Position numbers and translations under genes: made by a program. From Rhodoferax sp. BLA1 (GTDB lineage Bacteria > Pseudomonadota > Gammaproteobacteria > Burkholderiales > Burkholderiaceae_C), in contig NZ_SZVI01000010.1 in NCBI RefSeq assembly GCF_013416775.1, positions 186,001 to 250,000 on the forward strand: a DNA stretch of 64,000 nucleotides, written 5' to 3'. This document shows, piece after piece, positions 55,259 through 63,570 of this stretch; positions within the stretch are counted from its first letter, which is position 1, and each line of letters starts with the position of its first letter. The notes under the pieces were generated by a model that saw only the letters and a program-made list of their open reading frames with translations, was not told the DNA's origin and did not search any database.

Positions 55259-56031
55259 CAAGCGCTGCATCTTCCATAGCTATTCAGGCAAGCAGCATCA
55301 GGGCAAACATCGGAAATACCGAGATACTGCACAACATCACGCTGGCTTTGCCACAAGGCCGCTGGACCAGCATTGTGGGCCCCAACGGCGCGGGCAAATC
55401 GACCCTGCTCAAGGTGCTGGCCGGGTTGATACCCCACAGCGGCACGGTGCAGTTGCTGGGTCACGATCTCCACAGTTTGGCTCACCGCACCCGCGCTCGG
55501 CAGCTGGCCTGGCTCGGGCAAAACGAATCATCGGGCGACGATTTGACGGTGTGGGACGTGGCCCTGCTGGGCCGCCTGCCACACCAGGCCTGGCTGACCG
55601 GACCCAGCCCGCAGGATCTGGCGGCCGCAGAAATCGCCCTGAAATCGACCCAGGCCTGGGACTGGCGCCATCGCAGCCTGGGGCAACTCTCCGGCGGTGA
55701 ACGCCAGCGGGTGCTGCTGGCGCGCGCGCTGGCGGTGCAGGCGCAGGTGCTGCTGATGGACGAACCCCTGGCCAATCTGGACCCGCCGCACCAGGCCGAC
55801 TGGCTCGGTGTGGTGCGCTGCCTGCTGGAGACCGGTGTCACCGTGGTCAGTGTCTTGCACGAAATTTCCATGGCTTTACACGCCGACGAGATGGTCATCA
55901 TGGCCAGTGGGCGTATCACCCACCAAGGCGCCTGTGCCAACCCAGAGACGCACCGTGCGCTGGAAGCCGTGTTTGACCACCGCCTCACCATTCACCCGCT
56001 GGCCAATCAGTGGGTGGCTTTACCGAATTAA
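55255..56031 (+). CDS. btuD: Cobalamin ABC transporter ATP-binding protein BtuD
   Basis: A 258-aa ABC ATPase. It starts at a GTG overlapping the btuC stop by 4 bases. Walker A is VGPNGAGKSTLLKVLAGL, the signature is QLSGGERQRVLLARAL and Walker B is VLLMDEPLANLDPPHQ, with the switch His in SVLHEISMAL. The first codons (ASSIAIQASSIRANIG) are AT-rich and could be derived from a repeat, but that match is weak. Confidence 0.92.
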   Translation: MTSAASSIAIQASSIRANIGNTEILHNITLALPQGRWTSIVGPNGAGKSTLLKVLAGLIPHSGTVQLLGHDLHSLAHRTRARQLAWLGQNESSGDDLTVWDVALLGRLPHQAWLTGPSPQDLAAAEIALKSTQAWDWRHRSLGQLSGGERQRVLLARALAVQAQVLLMDEPLANLDPPHQADWLGVVRCLLETGVTVVSVLHEISMALHADEMVIMASGRITHQGACANPETHRALEAVFDHRLTIHPLANQWVALPN

Positions 56032-56035
56032 CACC

Positions 56036-56605
56036 ATGCAAACCGAAACACCCCCCACCGACAAGCGCTACGAAAAACCCGAGGGCGAACGCCGTGGTCT
56101 GATCATCGTCAATACCGGCGACGGAAAAGGCAAAAGTACCGCCGCCTTTGGCTTGGCGCTCCGCGCGCATGGCCGCGGCAAAGCCGTGAAAATTTTCCAG
56201 TTCATGAAAGTGCCCACGGCGCGTTTTGGTGAACACCGGATGTTTGAGCAACTAGGTATTCCGATCGAAGGCCTGGGCGACGGTTTCAGCTGGAAAAGCC
56301 AGGACCTGGAACACTCGGCCCAGCTGGCGCGTGACGGCTGGGTCAAAGCCAAAGCCGCCATCCAAAGCGGTGACTACTTCATGGTCACGCTCGACGAGAT
56401 CACCTACCCGCTGATCTACGGCTGGCTGCCTTTGGACGATGTGTTGCAGACGCTGCGCCATCGCCCCAAGGATGTGACGGTGGTGCTGACCGGGCGGCGC
56501 TGCCCGCCTGAGATCATTGCGCTGGCCGACACTGTGACCGAGATGACCCTGGTCAAACACGCGTTTCAGGCCGGTGTGCCGGCGCAGCGTGGGATTGAAG
56601 ACTGA
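56036..56605 (+). CDS. cobO: Corrinoid adenosyltransferase, CobA/CobO type
   Basis: The enzyme attaches the 5'-deoxyadenosyl group to cob(I)yrinate diamide or related corrinoids. The 189-aa protein has the P-loop IIVNTGDGKGKSTAAFGLAL, KIFQFMKVPTARFGE and LDEITYPLIYGWLPLDDV, followed by VVLTGRRCPPEIIALADTVT. It starts 5 bases after btuD. It is the CobA/BtuR type, not PduO or EutT. Confidence 0.95.
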   Translation: MQTETPPTDKRYEKPEGERRGLIIVNTGDGKGKSTAAFGLALRAHGRGKAVKIFQFMKVPTARFGEHRMFEQLGIPIEGLGDGFSWKSQDLEHSAQLARDGWVKAKAAIQSGDYFMVTLDEITYPLIYGWLPLDDVLQTLRHRPKDVTVVLTGRRCPPEIIALADTVTEMTLVKHAFQAGVPAQRGIED

Positions 56606-56655
56606 GCGACGACTGAAACACAATAGGCGCTGCTTTTTCAGCAGGACACAAGCTC

Positions 56656-57126
56656 ATGAACTACATCACCTGGTTCCTGGACCACGACCAAAAGCACCGC
56701 AGCATTGTGGACAGGCTCAAGCAGGACGGCTTGTCCTCTGAGCAGATCATGGATTACTTCGAGTTCAGCAACATGCTGGCCAAGGAGCCGGATTTTTGCC
56801 TGCTGTATGCCGAGGGCAAAAAGTGCCACAGCATCGCCTACCTCAACTGTTACATGTGCGCCTGTCCGTTTTTTCGCTTCAACGATGAAGGGGTGCGCGA
56901 TGCAGAGGACATCCTGGTCAAAAGCCAGTGCGCCATCCACTCCACCAAGTCCGACCGTTTTGTCTACCAGGGTGTGGCGCATCTGGACTGCTCACGCTGC
57001 ACCGTGCCCCACACCCGGACCTTCATCAAGAACAACTTCAACGAGGCCTGGCACGAGATGATGAAAAATTGTGCCCCACCCGAGCCAGACGCCCACGCGC
57101 ATGACGTGGTTTCGGCGGCGCGGTAG
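56656..57126 (+). CDS. Cysteine-rich small-domain protein, unknown function
   Basis: A 156-aa cytoplasmic protein with eight cysteines: CLLYAEGKKC, YLNCYMCACPFF, SQCAIHS and LDCSRC, with His residues interspersed. I believe it contains the cysteine-rich small domain (a putative metal-binding domain) found in some B12-related loci, but cannot confirm this without a profile search. The N-terminal 40 residues are helical. It sits between cobO and bioB with 50 and 49 bases on either side and is presumably in the same transcript. Iron-sulfur or zinc binding is inferred. Confidence 0.65.
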   Translation: MNYITWFLDHDQKHRSIVDRLKQDGLSSEQIMDYFEFSNMLAKEPDFCLLYAEGKKCHSIAYLNCYMCACPFFRFNDEGVRDAEDILVKSQCAIHSTKSDRFVYQGVAHLDCSRCTVPHTRTFIKNNFNEAWHEMMKNCAPPEPDAHAHDVVSAAR

Positions 57127-57175
57127 TGGCTTTGCCCCGTGACGGCTTTCTTTGAACAACTTTTTTGCAAATCCC

Positions 57176-58213
57176 ATGACCCAAACCACCACTGACTTCA
57201 CCACCAGCCCGTTGCACTTTCACGCCTGCCTGGACCAACACCCTGAGCGCCCCGCCTCTGGCCAACCGGTCTGGACGGTGGAGCAGGTGGCTGCGTTGTT
57301 TGAGCTGCCGTTCTCCGACCTGATCTTCCAGGCCCAGACGGTGCACCGCGCCCACTTTGACCCGAACCTGATCGAACTGGCGACCCTGGTGTCGGTCAAA
57401 ACCGGCGGCTGCCCGGAAGACTGCAGCTACTGCCCGCAGTCGGTGCACTTTGACACCGGTGTGCAGGCCAGCAAACTGATGGGGGTGGAGACCGTGCGCA
57501 GCGCCGCCTTGGCCGCCAAAGAAGCCGGTGCCAGCCGTTTCTGCATGGGCGCCGCCTGGCGTGCCCCCAAAGACCGCGACATCGAGGCGGTGGCCGAACT
57601 GGTGCGCACCGTCAAAGCCACCGGGCTGGAAGCCTGCGCCACCCTGGGCATGTTGTCGAACGGCCAGGCCCAGACCCTGCGCGACGCCGGGCTGGACTAC
57701 TACAACCACAACCTGGACAGCGCGCCCGATTTTTACGGCGACATCATCTCCACCCGCGACTACCAGGACCGGCTGGACACCCTGGCGCGGGTGCGTGAGG
57801 CGGGCATCAGCGTCTGTTGCGGCGGCATCGTCGGTCTGGGCGAATCGCGCTTGCAGCGCGCTGGCTTGGTGGCCGAGTTGGCCAATTTGTCGCCGTACCC
57901 AGAGTCAGTGCCGATCAACCACCTGGTCAAGGTGGCAGGTACCCCGCTGGCCGACCAGCCTGACCTGGACCCGCTGGAGTTTGTGCGCACCATCGCGGTG
58001 GCGCGTATCACCATGCCGATGGCGCGGGTGCGCCTGTCGGCCGGGCGCCAGAGCATGGGCGACGCGGTGCAGGCCCTGTGTTTTGTGGCCGGTGCCAATT
58101 CGATTTTTTACGGCGACAAGCTGCTGACCACCGACAACCCGCTGGGCAGTGAAGACCAGGCCCTGCTGGCGCGTTTGGGGCTGCAAACCGGCAAACCACT
58201 GCCCAGAGCTTGA
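57176..58213 (+). CDS. bioB: Biotin synthase
   Basis: BioB is a radical SAM enzyme that inserts sulfur into dethiobiotin. The 345-aa protein has the radical SAM cluster motif CPEDCSYC (in [14 protein letters not shown]), the auxiliary-cluster residues around [10 protein letters not shown] and ACATLGML, and [13 protein letters not shown]. The ATG at 57176 gives a normal N terminus; an upstream TTG would add eight residues. Other bio genes are absent. Its place inside a B12 gene row is unusual and may reflect shared transcription only. Confidence 0.95.
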   Translation: MTQTTTDFTTSPLHFHACLDQHPERPASGQPVWTVEQVAALFELPFSDLIFQAQTVHRAHFDPNLIELATLVSVKTGGCPEDCSYCPQSVHFDTGVQASKLMGVETVRSAALAAKEAGASRFCMGAAWRAPKDRDIEAVAELVRTVKATGLEACATLGMLSNGQAQTLRDAGLDYYNHNLDSAPDFYGDIISTRDYQDRLDTLARVREAGISVCCGGIVGLGESRLQRAGLVAELANLSPYPESVPINHLVKVAGTPLADQPDLDPLEFVRTIAVARITMPMARVRLSAGRQSMGDAVQALCFVAGANSIFYGDKLLTTDNPLGSEDQALLARLGLQTGKPLPRA

Positions 58214-58218
58214 TAAGC

Positions 58219-59262
58219 ATGAGTTTGCTCGTTCCCGCCTTGGCCCTGCTGCTGGCTTTGCTGGTTGACCGCTGGTTCGGCGAGCCACCTGTACGCTTGC
58301 ACCCGGTGGTGTGGATGGGCAATTACCTAGGCTGGGCTGGGGCACGCTTGCAACGGGGTTTGCGCTCGGCCGTGCCGGTGGTGGTGGGCAACACGTCGCT
58401 GGCAGCGCGTGAAGAGGCTGCAGATTACAAGGCTTTTTGGCTCGGAGCCCTTTATTGGATTGGGGGTGTAGCTCTGTTTAGCGTAGCGGCCGTGTGGCTG
58501 GAGCAGTCTGTCTGGGCGGTCGGGCGCTGGGTGGCAGTGGCAGTCGCGGGGGAAGCCATGGCCGACTGGCTGGCAGCGACTGTGGCGGCGGTTCTGCTGG
58601 CCGTGTTGCTCAAACCGATGCTGGCCTGGGCCATGCTCCAGAGTGAGGTGTTGGCGGTGGAGGGCGCCTTGTCGCAGTCGCTGGCTGCCGGGCGTGAACG
58701 TCTGAGCTGGCTGGTCAGCCGCGACACGAGCACCTTGAGCGACGCCCAAGTACGCGAAAGCGCCATCGAGTCGCTGGCCGAAAACCTGAACGACTCGGTG
58801 GTGGCGCCGATCTTCTGGTTTGTGCTGCTGGGCCTGCCCGGCGCGGTGGCCTACCGTTTTGCCAACACGGCGGATGCGATGTGGGGCTACAAAGGGGTTT
58901 ACAAAGGCCAGAATTGGGAGTGGGCCGGCAAATGGGCGGCACGGGTGGATGATGTGCTGAACTGGTTGCCTGCGCGTTTGACCGGGCTACTGCTGGCCCT
59001 GACCTGTGGTGTGGGCTGGCGTGAGCTGCGCCGTGAGGCCATCAAAACCCCATCTCCCAACAGCGGCTGGCCGATGGCTGCAATGGCGCTGGCTTTGAAC
59101 ATCCATCTGGCCAAACCGGGTGTGTATGTGCTCAACCCCGGGGGCGAGGATGCGCTGGCCGGGCACACCGGCCAAGCCATCGTTTATGCATCAAAAGTGC
59201 TGCTAGCCCTGATACCTGTTGCACTGCTGGCTCTTTATTTAAGAGCGAACATTCTTTCATGA
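58219..59262 (+). CDS. cobD: Adenosylcobinamide-phosphate synthase (CobD/CbiB)
   Basis: An inner-membrane enzyme that joins adenosylcobyric acid to aminopropanol or its phosphate. The 347-aa protein has about five hydrophobic segments and the family blocks DRWFGEPPVRLHPVVWMGN, SRDTSTLSDAQVRESAIESL, NLNDSVVAPIFW and YRFANTADAMWGYK. The ATG at 58219 starts five bases after the bioB stop. One dispersed repeat encodes part of a membrane segment (LGALYWIGGVALF), and a weaker one may encode the C terminus. Confidence 0.93.
   Translation: MSLLVPALALLLALLVDRWFGEPPVRLHPVVWMGNYLGWAGARLQRGLRSAVPVVVGNTSLAAREEAADYKAFWLGALYWIGGVALFSVAAVWLEQSVWAVGRWVAVAVAGEAMADWLAATVAAVLLAVLLKPMLAWAMLQSEVLAVEGALSQSLAAGRERLSWLVSRDTSTLSDAQVRESAIESLAENLNDSVVAPIFWFVLLGLPGAVAYRFANTADAMWGYKGVYKGQNWEWAGKWAARVDDVLNWLPARLTGLLLALTCGVGWRELRREAIKTPSPNSGWPMAAMALALNIHLAKPGVYVLNPGGEDALAGHTGQAIVYASKVLLALIPVALLALYLRANILS
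58433..58480 (+). repeat. Dispersed short repeat, cobD copy
   Basis: The copy reads CTTTTTGGCTCGGAGCCCTTTATTGGATTGGGGGTGTAGCTCTGTTT, comparable to the consensus TTTGGCCTCTAGCCCTTTATTnnATAAGGGCTGGTAGCTAT. It is translated as FWLGALYWIGGVALF in the same frame as the tilS, cobU and DUF349 copies, and contributes to a predicted membrane helix. Confidence 0.65.
59190..59245 (-). repeat. Weak dispersed repeat at the cobD 3' end
   Basis: The plus strand contains ATCAAAAGTGCTGCTAGCCCTGATACC and, further on, GCTGGCTCTTTATTTAAGAGC. These resemble the reverse-oriented family ends but do not form one clean element. It would encode the last 20 residues of CobD. Confidence 0.35.
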
Positions 59263-60281
59263 CACGCACACCAGACACCCCCTGGACCCACGGCGGCGTC
59301 GACGCCCTGGGTGCGGCGCGTTTTGATTTTTCGACCAATAGCAACGCCTGTGGCCCGTGTCCGCAAGCGCTGGCAGCGGTGCAGGCGGCAGACTCCAGCC
59401 GTTACCCCGACCCGGCCTACACGACACTGCGCCAGAACCTGGCGGTTTTTCATAGGGTGGTGCCCGAGCGGGTGCTGCTGGCGGGCAGCGCCAGCGAAGC
59501 CATCTTTCGGCTCACGGCCTGGGCGCAGCAACAGGGTGTGAGCAGCGTGCATCTGCCCGACCACCACTACGGTGACTACGCCCGCGCCGCTCAGGCCTGG
59601 GGGTTGTTGCGTGGCGACGACCCGACGGATGCCTTGTGCTGGGCCTGCGAGCCGTCGAGCCCCCTGGGGCAGCCCCACGCCCACTGGTTTCTGGACCGCG
59701 CACGGCTCACCGTGCTAGACCGTGCCTATGCCCCACTGCGGCTCAGCGGCGAGGCGTCTTTGAGCGCAGCTCAGCTGGACCAGGTCTGGCAGCTGTTCAC
59801 CCCCAACAAAGCACTCGGCCTGACCGGTGTACGTGCAGCGTATTTGATAGCGCCTAGCCCTTTATTAAAAAGGGCTGGAGGCCCAAAATCCCTGGATATT
59901 GAGCGACTCAAGCTGATGGCGCCATCCTGGGTGCTTGGTGCCCACGGCGTGGCTTTGTTGCAAGCCTGGGTGATGCCTGAGGTGCAGGCCTGGTTGGCCG
60001 ACAGCCTCACACGTTTGCGCGACTGGAAAGCCCGGCAGATCGACCTGTTGCAACAGCTGGGCTGGCAAGTGGCGCCCAGCGAAGCCAACTACTTCTGCGC
60101 CCGGCCACCTGTGCCGATGGATCTGGCGACTCTGCGCCAGCACGGCATCAAGTTGCGCGATGCCACCTCCTTTGGCCTGCCCGGCTGGTATCGGCTGGGC
60201 GTGCTGGCGCCGCAGGCGCAGGACGCGCTGGCGGGCGCGCAGACCAACACAACAACAACGATTTTGGAAACCTCCACATGA
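59259..60281 (+). CDS. cobC: Threonine-phosphate decarboxylase-like aminotransferase CobC
   Basis: A PLP-dependent fold type I protein of 340 aa that in this context should make (R)-1-amino-2-propanol phosphate. Features are FDFSTNSNACGPCP near the N terminus, SSRYPDPAYTTLRQNLAVFH, and the probable PLP lysine in FTPNKALGLTGVRAAYLIAP. The ATG overlaps the cobD stop by 4 bases. A dispersed repeat immediately follows the PLP-lysine block and encodes PSPLLKRAGGPKS. Confidence 0.87.
   Translation: MTRTPDTPWTHGGVDALGAARFDFSTNSNACGPCPQALAAVQAADSSRYPDPAYTTLRQNLAVFHRVVPERVLLAGSASEAIFRLTAWAQQQGVSSVHLPDHHYGDYARAAQAWGLLRGDDPTDALCWACEPSSPLGQPHAHWFLDRARLTVLDRAYAPLRLSGEASLSAAQLDQVWQLFTPNKALGLTGVRAAYLIAPSPLLKRAGGPKSLDIERLKLMAPSWVLGAHGVALLQAWVMPEVQAWLADSLTRLRDWKARQIDLLQQLGWQVAPSEANYFCARPPVPMDLATLRQHGIKLRDATSFGLPGWYRLGVLAPQAQDALAGAQTNTTTTILETST
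59839..59890 (-). repeat. Dispersed short repeat, cobC copy
   Basis: Reverse orientation. The plus strand reads GTATTTGATAGCGCCTAGCCCTTTATTAAAAAGGGCTGGAGGCCCAAAATCC, including an AGCCCTTT/AAAGGGCT stem. It is translated as YLIAPSPLLKRAGGPKS, in the same frame as the ribD and first DUF748 copies. Confidence 0.85.
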
Positions 60282-61786
60282 CCGCCAAATGCATCATGGT
60301 CCTGGGCACCACCAGCGGTGCCGGCAAAAGCTGGCTGGCCACCGCACTGTGTCGCCACTATGCACGTTTAGGCCTCAAAGTCGCCCCGTTCAAGGCGCAG
60401 AACATGAGCAACAACGCTCGGGTGGTTGCCTCTGACAACGGCCAGGGCGAGATCGGCTCTGCCCAGTATTTCCAGTCACTTGCCGCCAAGGCGGTGCCTG
60501 ATGTGCGGATGAACCCGCTGCTGCTCAAGCCCGAGGCCGACACCCACAGCCAGGTGGTGCTGATGGGCGAGGTCAGCGCCGAGTTGACCGCCTTGCCCTG
60601 GCGCGGGCGCAGCCTCAAGGTCTGGCCGCAGATTGCCGCCGCGCTGGACGCCCTGCGCGCCGAGAACGATGTGGTGGTGATCGAGGGCGCTGGCTCGCCC
60701 GCCGAGATCAACCTCTCGGGCAGCGACATCGTCAACATGCGGGTGGCGCAGCACTGCAACGCGGCCTGCCTGCTGGTCACCGACATCGACCGCGGTGGCG
60801 CGTTTGCCCATCTGTATGGCACCTGGGCGCTGCTGCCGCCCGAACAGCGTGGTCTGTTCCGGGGGTTTGTGCTCAACAAGTTCCGTGGCGACGCCAGCCT
60901 GCTGGCGCCAGCGCCGCAGATGCTGCAAGACCTGACCGGCATCCCGACCGTGGCCACGCTGCCGATGTGGTGGCAACACGGCCTGCCCGAGGAAGACGGT
61001 GTGTTTGATGATCGTTCGGTCGCCAAAGGTTCGGTGAACCTCACGGTGGCTGTGGTGGCTTACCCGCGCATCAGCAATCTGGACGAGTTTCAGCCGCTCA
61101 AGAACATCCGAGGTTTACGTCTGAAGTGGGTGCGTTCACCGACCGAACTGGCGGGCCTGGGTGTGCAGGACTGGATTGTGCTGCCAGGGTCCAAGAGCAC
61201 CAGCGCTGATTTGGCCTGGTTACGCTCTCAAGGGCTGGACGCTGCCGTGGCCCAGCATGCCGCGCGGGGTGGGGCGGTGCTGGGCGTGTGTGGTGGTTTG
61301 CAGATGCTCGGTGAGGCGTTGATTGACACCCATGGCATCGACGGCAACGCGCCCGGTCTGGGCCTGTTGCCGCTGGTGACGCAGTTCGACATGGCCAAGA
61401 CGGTGCAGCACACCCACACCCGCTTTGCTACTGATATGGTGGGCCAGCCAACGGGCGCTGCGGCCAATCCCTGGGCTGCGCTGGCGGGTGTGTCGGTGTC
61501 CGGCTACGAAATCCACCATGGCCAGACCAGCCAACACCCGGCGATGGCGCAGGCCGGTGACGTGGCGCATGCGGTGCTGCCCGATGGCCTGGGCTGGCAA
61601 AACGCGGCGGGCAATGTTCTGGGCATTTACCTGCACGGCTTGATGGAACACCCGGCAGCGCTGCAAGCCCTGTTTGGCGCGCGCCTGAGTGGCCCGGTGC
61701 CGACGCTGGAAACCGTGTTTGAGCGCATGGCCGACTTTGTTGAAACCCATTTTGAGCCGGGTGCGCTCGACAGCCTGGTGCGCTGA
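60278..61786 (+). CDS. cobQ: Cobyric acid synthase
   Basis: CobQ/CbiP amidates the b, d, e and g side chains of adenosylcobyrinate diamide. The 502-aa protein has the N-terminal ATPase motif MVLGTTSGAGKSWLATALC, KAQNMSNNARVV, and a C-terminal glutamine amidotransferase domain with the nucleophile Cys in LGVCGGLQMLGEAL and the catalytic His in SGYEIHHGQT. The ATG overlaps cobC by 4 bases. A cobalamin riboswitch follows, so cobT is separately controlled. Confidence 0.96.
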   Translation: MTAKCIMVLGTTSGAGKSWLATALCRHYARLGLKVAPFKAQNMSNNARVVASDNGQGEIGSAQYFQSLAAKAVPDVRMNPLLLKPEADTHSQVVLMGEVSAELTALPWRGRSLKVWPQIAAALDALRAENDVVVIEGAGSPAEINLSGSDIVNMRVAQHCNAACLLVTDIDRGGAFAHLYGTWALLPPEQRGLFRGFVLNKFRGDASLLAPAPQMLQDLTGIPTVATLPMWWQHGLPEEDGVFDDRSVAKGSVNLTVAVVAYPRISNLDEFQPLKNIRGLRLKWVRSPTELAGLGVQDWIVLPGSKSTSADLAWLRSQGLDAAVAQHAARGGAVLGVCGGLQMLGEALIDTHGIDGNAPGLGLLPLVTQFDMAKTVQHTHTRFATDMVGQPTGAAANPWAALAGVSVSGYEIHHGQTSQHPAMAQAGDVAHAVLPDGLGWQNAAGNVLGIYLHGLMEHPAALQALFGARLSGPVPTLETVFERMADFVETHFEPGALDSLVR

Positions 61787-61807
61787 AAACAGGCCTGCAC
61801 GGGCTGC

Positions 61808-61813
61808 TATGAT
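61808..61813 (+). promoter_or_regulatory. Candidate -10 element for the cobT transcript
   Basis: TATGAT six bases before CTTCAGGTGCCCGC at the 5' end of the riboswitch. The arrangement is identical to that at bluB. The -35 region overlaps the end of cobQ and is weak. Confidence 0.5.
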
Positions 61814-61819
61814 TCTGCG

Positions 61820-61986
61820 CTTCAGGTGCCCGCAGGCTTATGGTCTCGGGAGAATCGGGAAGACGGTGTGAATCCGTCGCGTGCCCAACGCTGTAAGGCT
61901 GATGCCCTTCACAAATAACCACTGGCTGCCAAGCCGGGAAGGTGTGACGGGGCAGATGACGCCAAGCCAGAAGACCGGCCTGATGT
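61820..61986 (+). promoter_or_regulatory. Cobalamin riboswitch of cobT
   Basis: It contains CTTCAGGTGCCCGCAGG, GAGAATCGGGAAGACGGTG, GCGTGCCCAACGCTGTAAGG, AAGCCGGGAAGGTGTGACGG and the B12-box-like CCAAGCCAGAAGACCGGCCTG near the 3' end. All conserved cobalamin aptamer blocks are in order. It closely resembles the bluB riboswitch in sequence and length. Confidence 0.95.
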
Positions 61987-62044
61987 TGTTATGGGTGCTG
62001 CAAGGCCGGGCAGCGCCTCCACCATTCACGCACAGGGGACTGCT

Positions 62045-63133
62045 TTGAATACCACTCTTCCCGTCCTGACGGACATCTCTTCGCCTGCTCTGACCACCAC
62101 ACTGCAGGCCAAAATCAACAACAAAACCAAGCCACTGGGCTCCTTGGGCCGGATCGAAGATCTGGCGCTCAAGATCGGCCAGATCCTGGACACGACCGAC
62201 CCGGTGCTGACCGAGCCACAGATGGTGGTGTTTGCCGCCGACCACGGTCTGGTGGCACGTGGTGTGTCTGCCTTCCCCAAAGAGGTGAGCTGGCAGATGG
62301 TCGAGAACTTCCTGGCCGGTGGCGCTGCGGTGAGCGTGTTTTCCAAACAGAACGGCATCGCGCTCAATGTGGTGGACTGCGGTGTGGACCACGACTTTCT
62401 GGCCGGTTTGCCATCAGGGGCACAACGCCCGGGTTTGATGGTGCGCAAGGTGGCGGGTGCCGAAGGTGGCACCGCTGATGCATCGGTGCAACCCGCCATG
62501 ACCATCGCCCAGTGCAAACAGGCCCTGCAAAACGGCATGGACATCGTCAAAAGCCTGCCCGGCAACGCGGTGTTGCTCGGTGAAATGGGCATTGGCAACA
62601 CCTCGGCCGCGTCGCTGTTGCTGGCCCGCTTGACCGGGCTGGACATTGATGTCTGCACCGGCGCTGGCACGGGCCTGGACGCTCCGGCGGTGCAACGCAA
62701 GGCAGCGGTGCTGCGTGAGGTGTTGACACGCCATGCGGGTGTGACCGAACCGCTGGAAGTGCTGGCCGCCATCGGCGGGCTGGAGATTGCCACGATGGTG
62801 GGTGCGGTGATGCAGGCCGCGCACGAGCGCCGGGTGGTGGTGGTGGACGGCTTTATTGCCACCAGTTCGATTCTGGTGGCCCATGCCTTGCAGCCGTTGG
62901 TGTTGCAGCGTTGTGTGTTTGCCCACCGCTCCGGTGAGCGCGGCCATGAGTTCATGCTGCAGCATCTGGGTGTGCAAGCCTTGCTGAACCTGGGTTTGCG
63001 TCTGGGTGAAGGCTCGGGCGGTGCGCTGGCCTGGCCGCTGCTGCAGTCGGCCTGCACCATGTTGCGCGAGATGGCGAGTTTTGCGTCGGCTGGTGTGGCC
63101 GAGCAGGAGAACAAACCCACCGCCAACGTGTGA
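62045..63133 (+). CDS. cobT: Nicotinate-nucleotide--dimethylbenzimidazole phosphoribosyltransferase
   Basis: CobT activates DMB to alpha-ribazole phosphate. From the TTG at 62045 (AGGGGA 5 bases upstream) it has 362 aa. Family blocks are KTKPLGSLGRIEDLALKIGQ, FAADHGLVARGVSAFP, GEMGIGNTSAASLLLARLTG and the catalytic-Glu region LRLGEGSGGALAWPLLQSAC. An ATG at 61991 would lie at the end of the riboswitch and adds 18 non-family residues, so TTG is preferred. Its partner BluB is encoded at the other end of the locus. Confidence 0.94.
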   Translation: MNTTLPVLTDISSPALTTTLQAKINNKTKPLGSLGRIEDLALKIGQILDTTDPVLTEPQMVVFAADHGLVARGVSAFPKEVSWQMVENFLAGGAAVSVFSKQNGIALNVVDCGVDHDFLAGLPSGAQRPGLMVRKVAGAEGGTADASVQPAMTIAQCKQALQNGMDIVKSLPGNAVLLGEMGIGNTSAASLLLARLTGLDIDVCTGAGTGLDAPAVQRKAAVLREVLTRHAGVTEPLEVLAAIGGLEIATMVGAVMQAAHERRVVVVDGFIATSSILVAHALQPLVLQRCVFAHRSGERGHEFMLQHLGVQALLNLGLRLGEGSGGALAWPLLQSACTMLREMASFASAGVAEQENKPTANV

Positions 63134-63232
63134 TCACGCGTGTTGCGCTGCAAGCTGACCATGAACCATGGGCTGTTTCTTTGGTCACTGGCCATTGGCA
63201 GCGCAACACTCACCACAAAACCAGGCGGGGAT

Positions 63233-63441
63233 GGGCTCAAGGTTTGGGCCGATTTTAAAAAGCGAAGCGTCATGAGGCCCGGGCCTTGAGCCCGTCCCCG
63301 CCTGCGCGTGCTGAGGGTGTTTGTCTTTTTGGAAGCAGGAATACCAACAACCAGTCCGAGGCATAAACCGGGCCGCGGGCAGGGCGGACGCCGAGGCCTC
63401 ATGACGCTTCGCTTTTTAAAATCGGCCTCGACATCCGCCCT
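63233..63441. repeat. 209-bp element of two inverted hairpins sharing a perfect 33-bp inverted repeat
   Basis: Positions 63247-63279 and 63395-63427 are exact reverse complements (33 of 33). Each arm also sits in its own hairpin: GGGCTCAAGG (63233-63242) with CCTTGAGCCC (63284-63293), and AGGGCGGACGCCGAGGCC (63381-63398) with GGCCTCGACATCCGCCCT (63424-63441, three mismatches). The shared hairpin loop is GATTTTAAAAAGCGAAGCG plus TCATGA. No convincing gene lies inside. It occupies the middle of the 437-bp cobT-cobS gap; the remaining flanks show nothing I recognise. A MITE or REPIN-like element is the best guess. Confidence 0.85.
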
Positions 63442-63570
63442 ACCCACGACCCTTGGCATGGGTGGACATGATGCTCATCGAAGCCCAAACCTAAACCACG
63501 GTCAGTGTCACAGCTTGCGCATCTGCCACTGCCGCACAATTCTTCACTTCAGGTCACCTTGGACTTTGCC

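Noticed and set aside
55265..55310. Possible repeat copy at the start of btuD
   Set aside because: CCATAGCTATTCAGGC matches only the right end and no stem follows; evidence is too thin.
62026..63459. 477-codon minus-strand frame across cobT and the inverted-repeat element
   Set aside because: It overlaps cobT entirely and runs through the inverted repeat; its composition is that of an antisense shadow.
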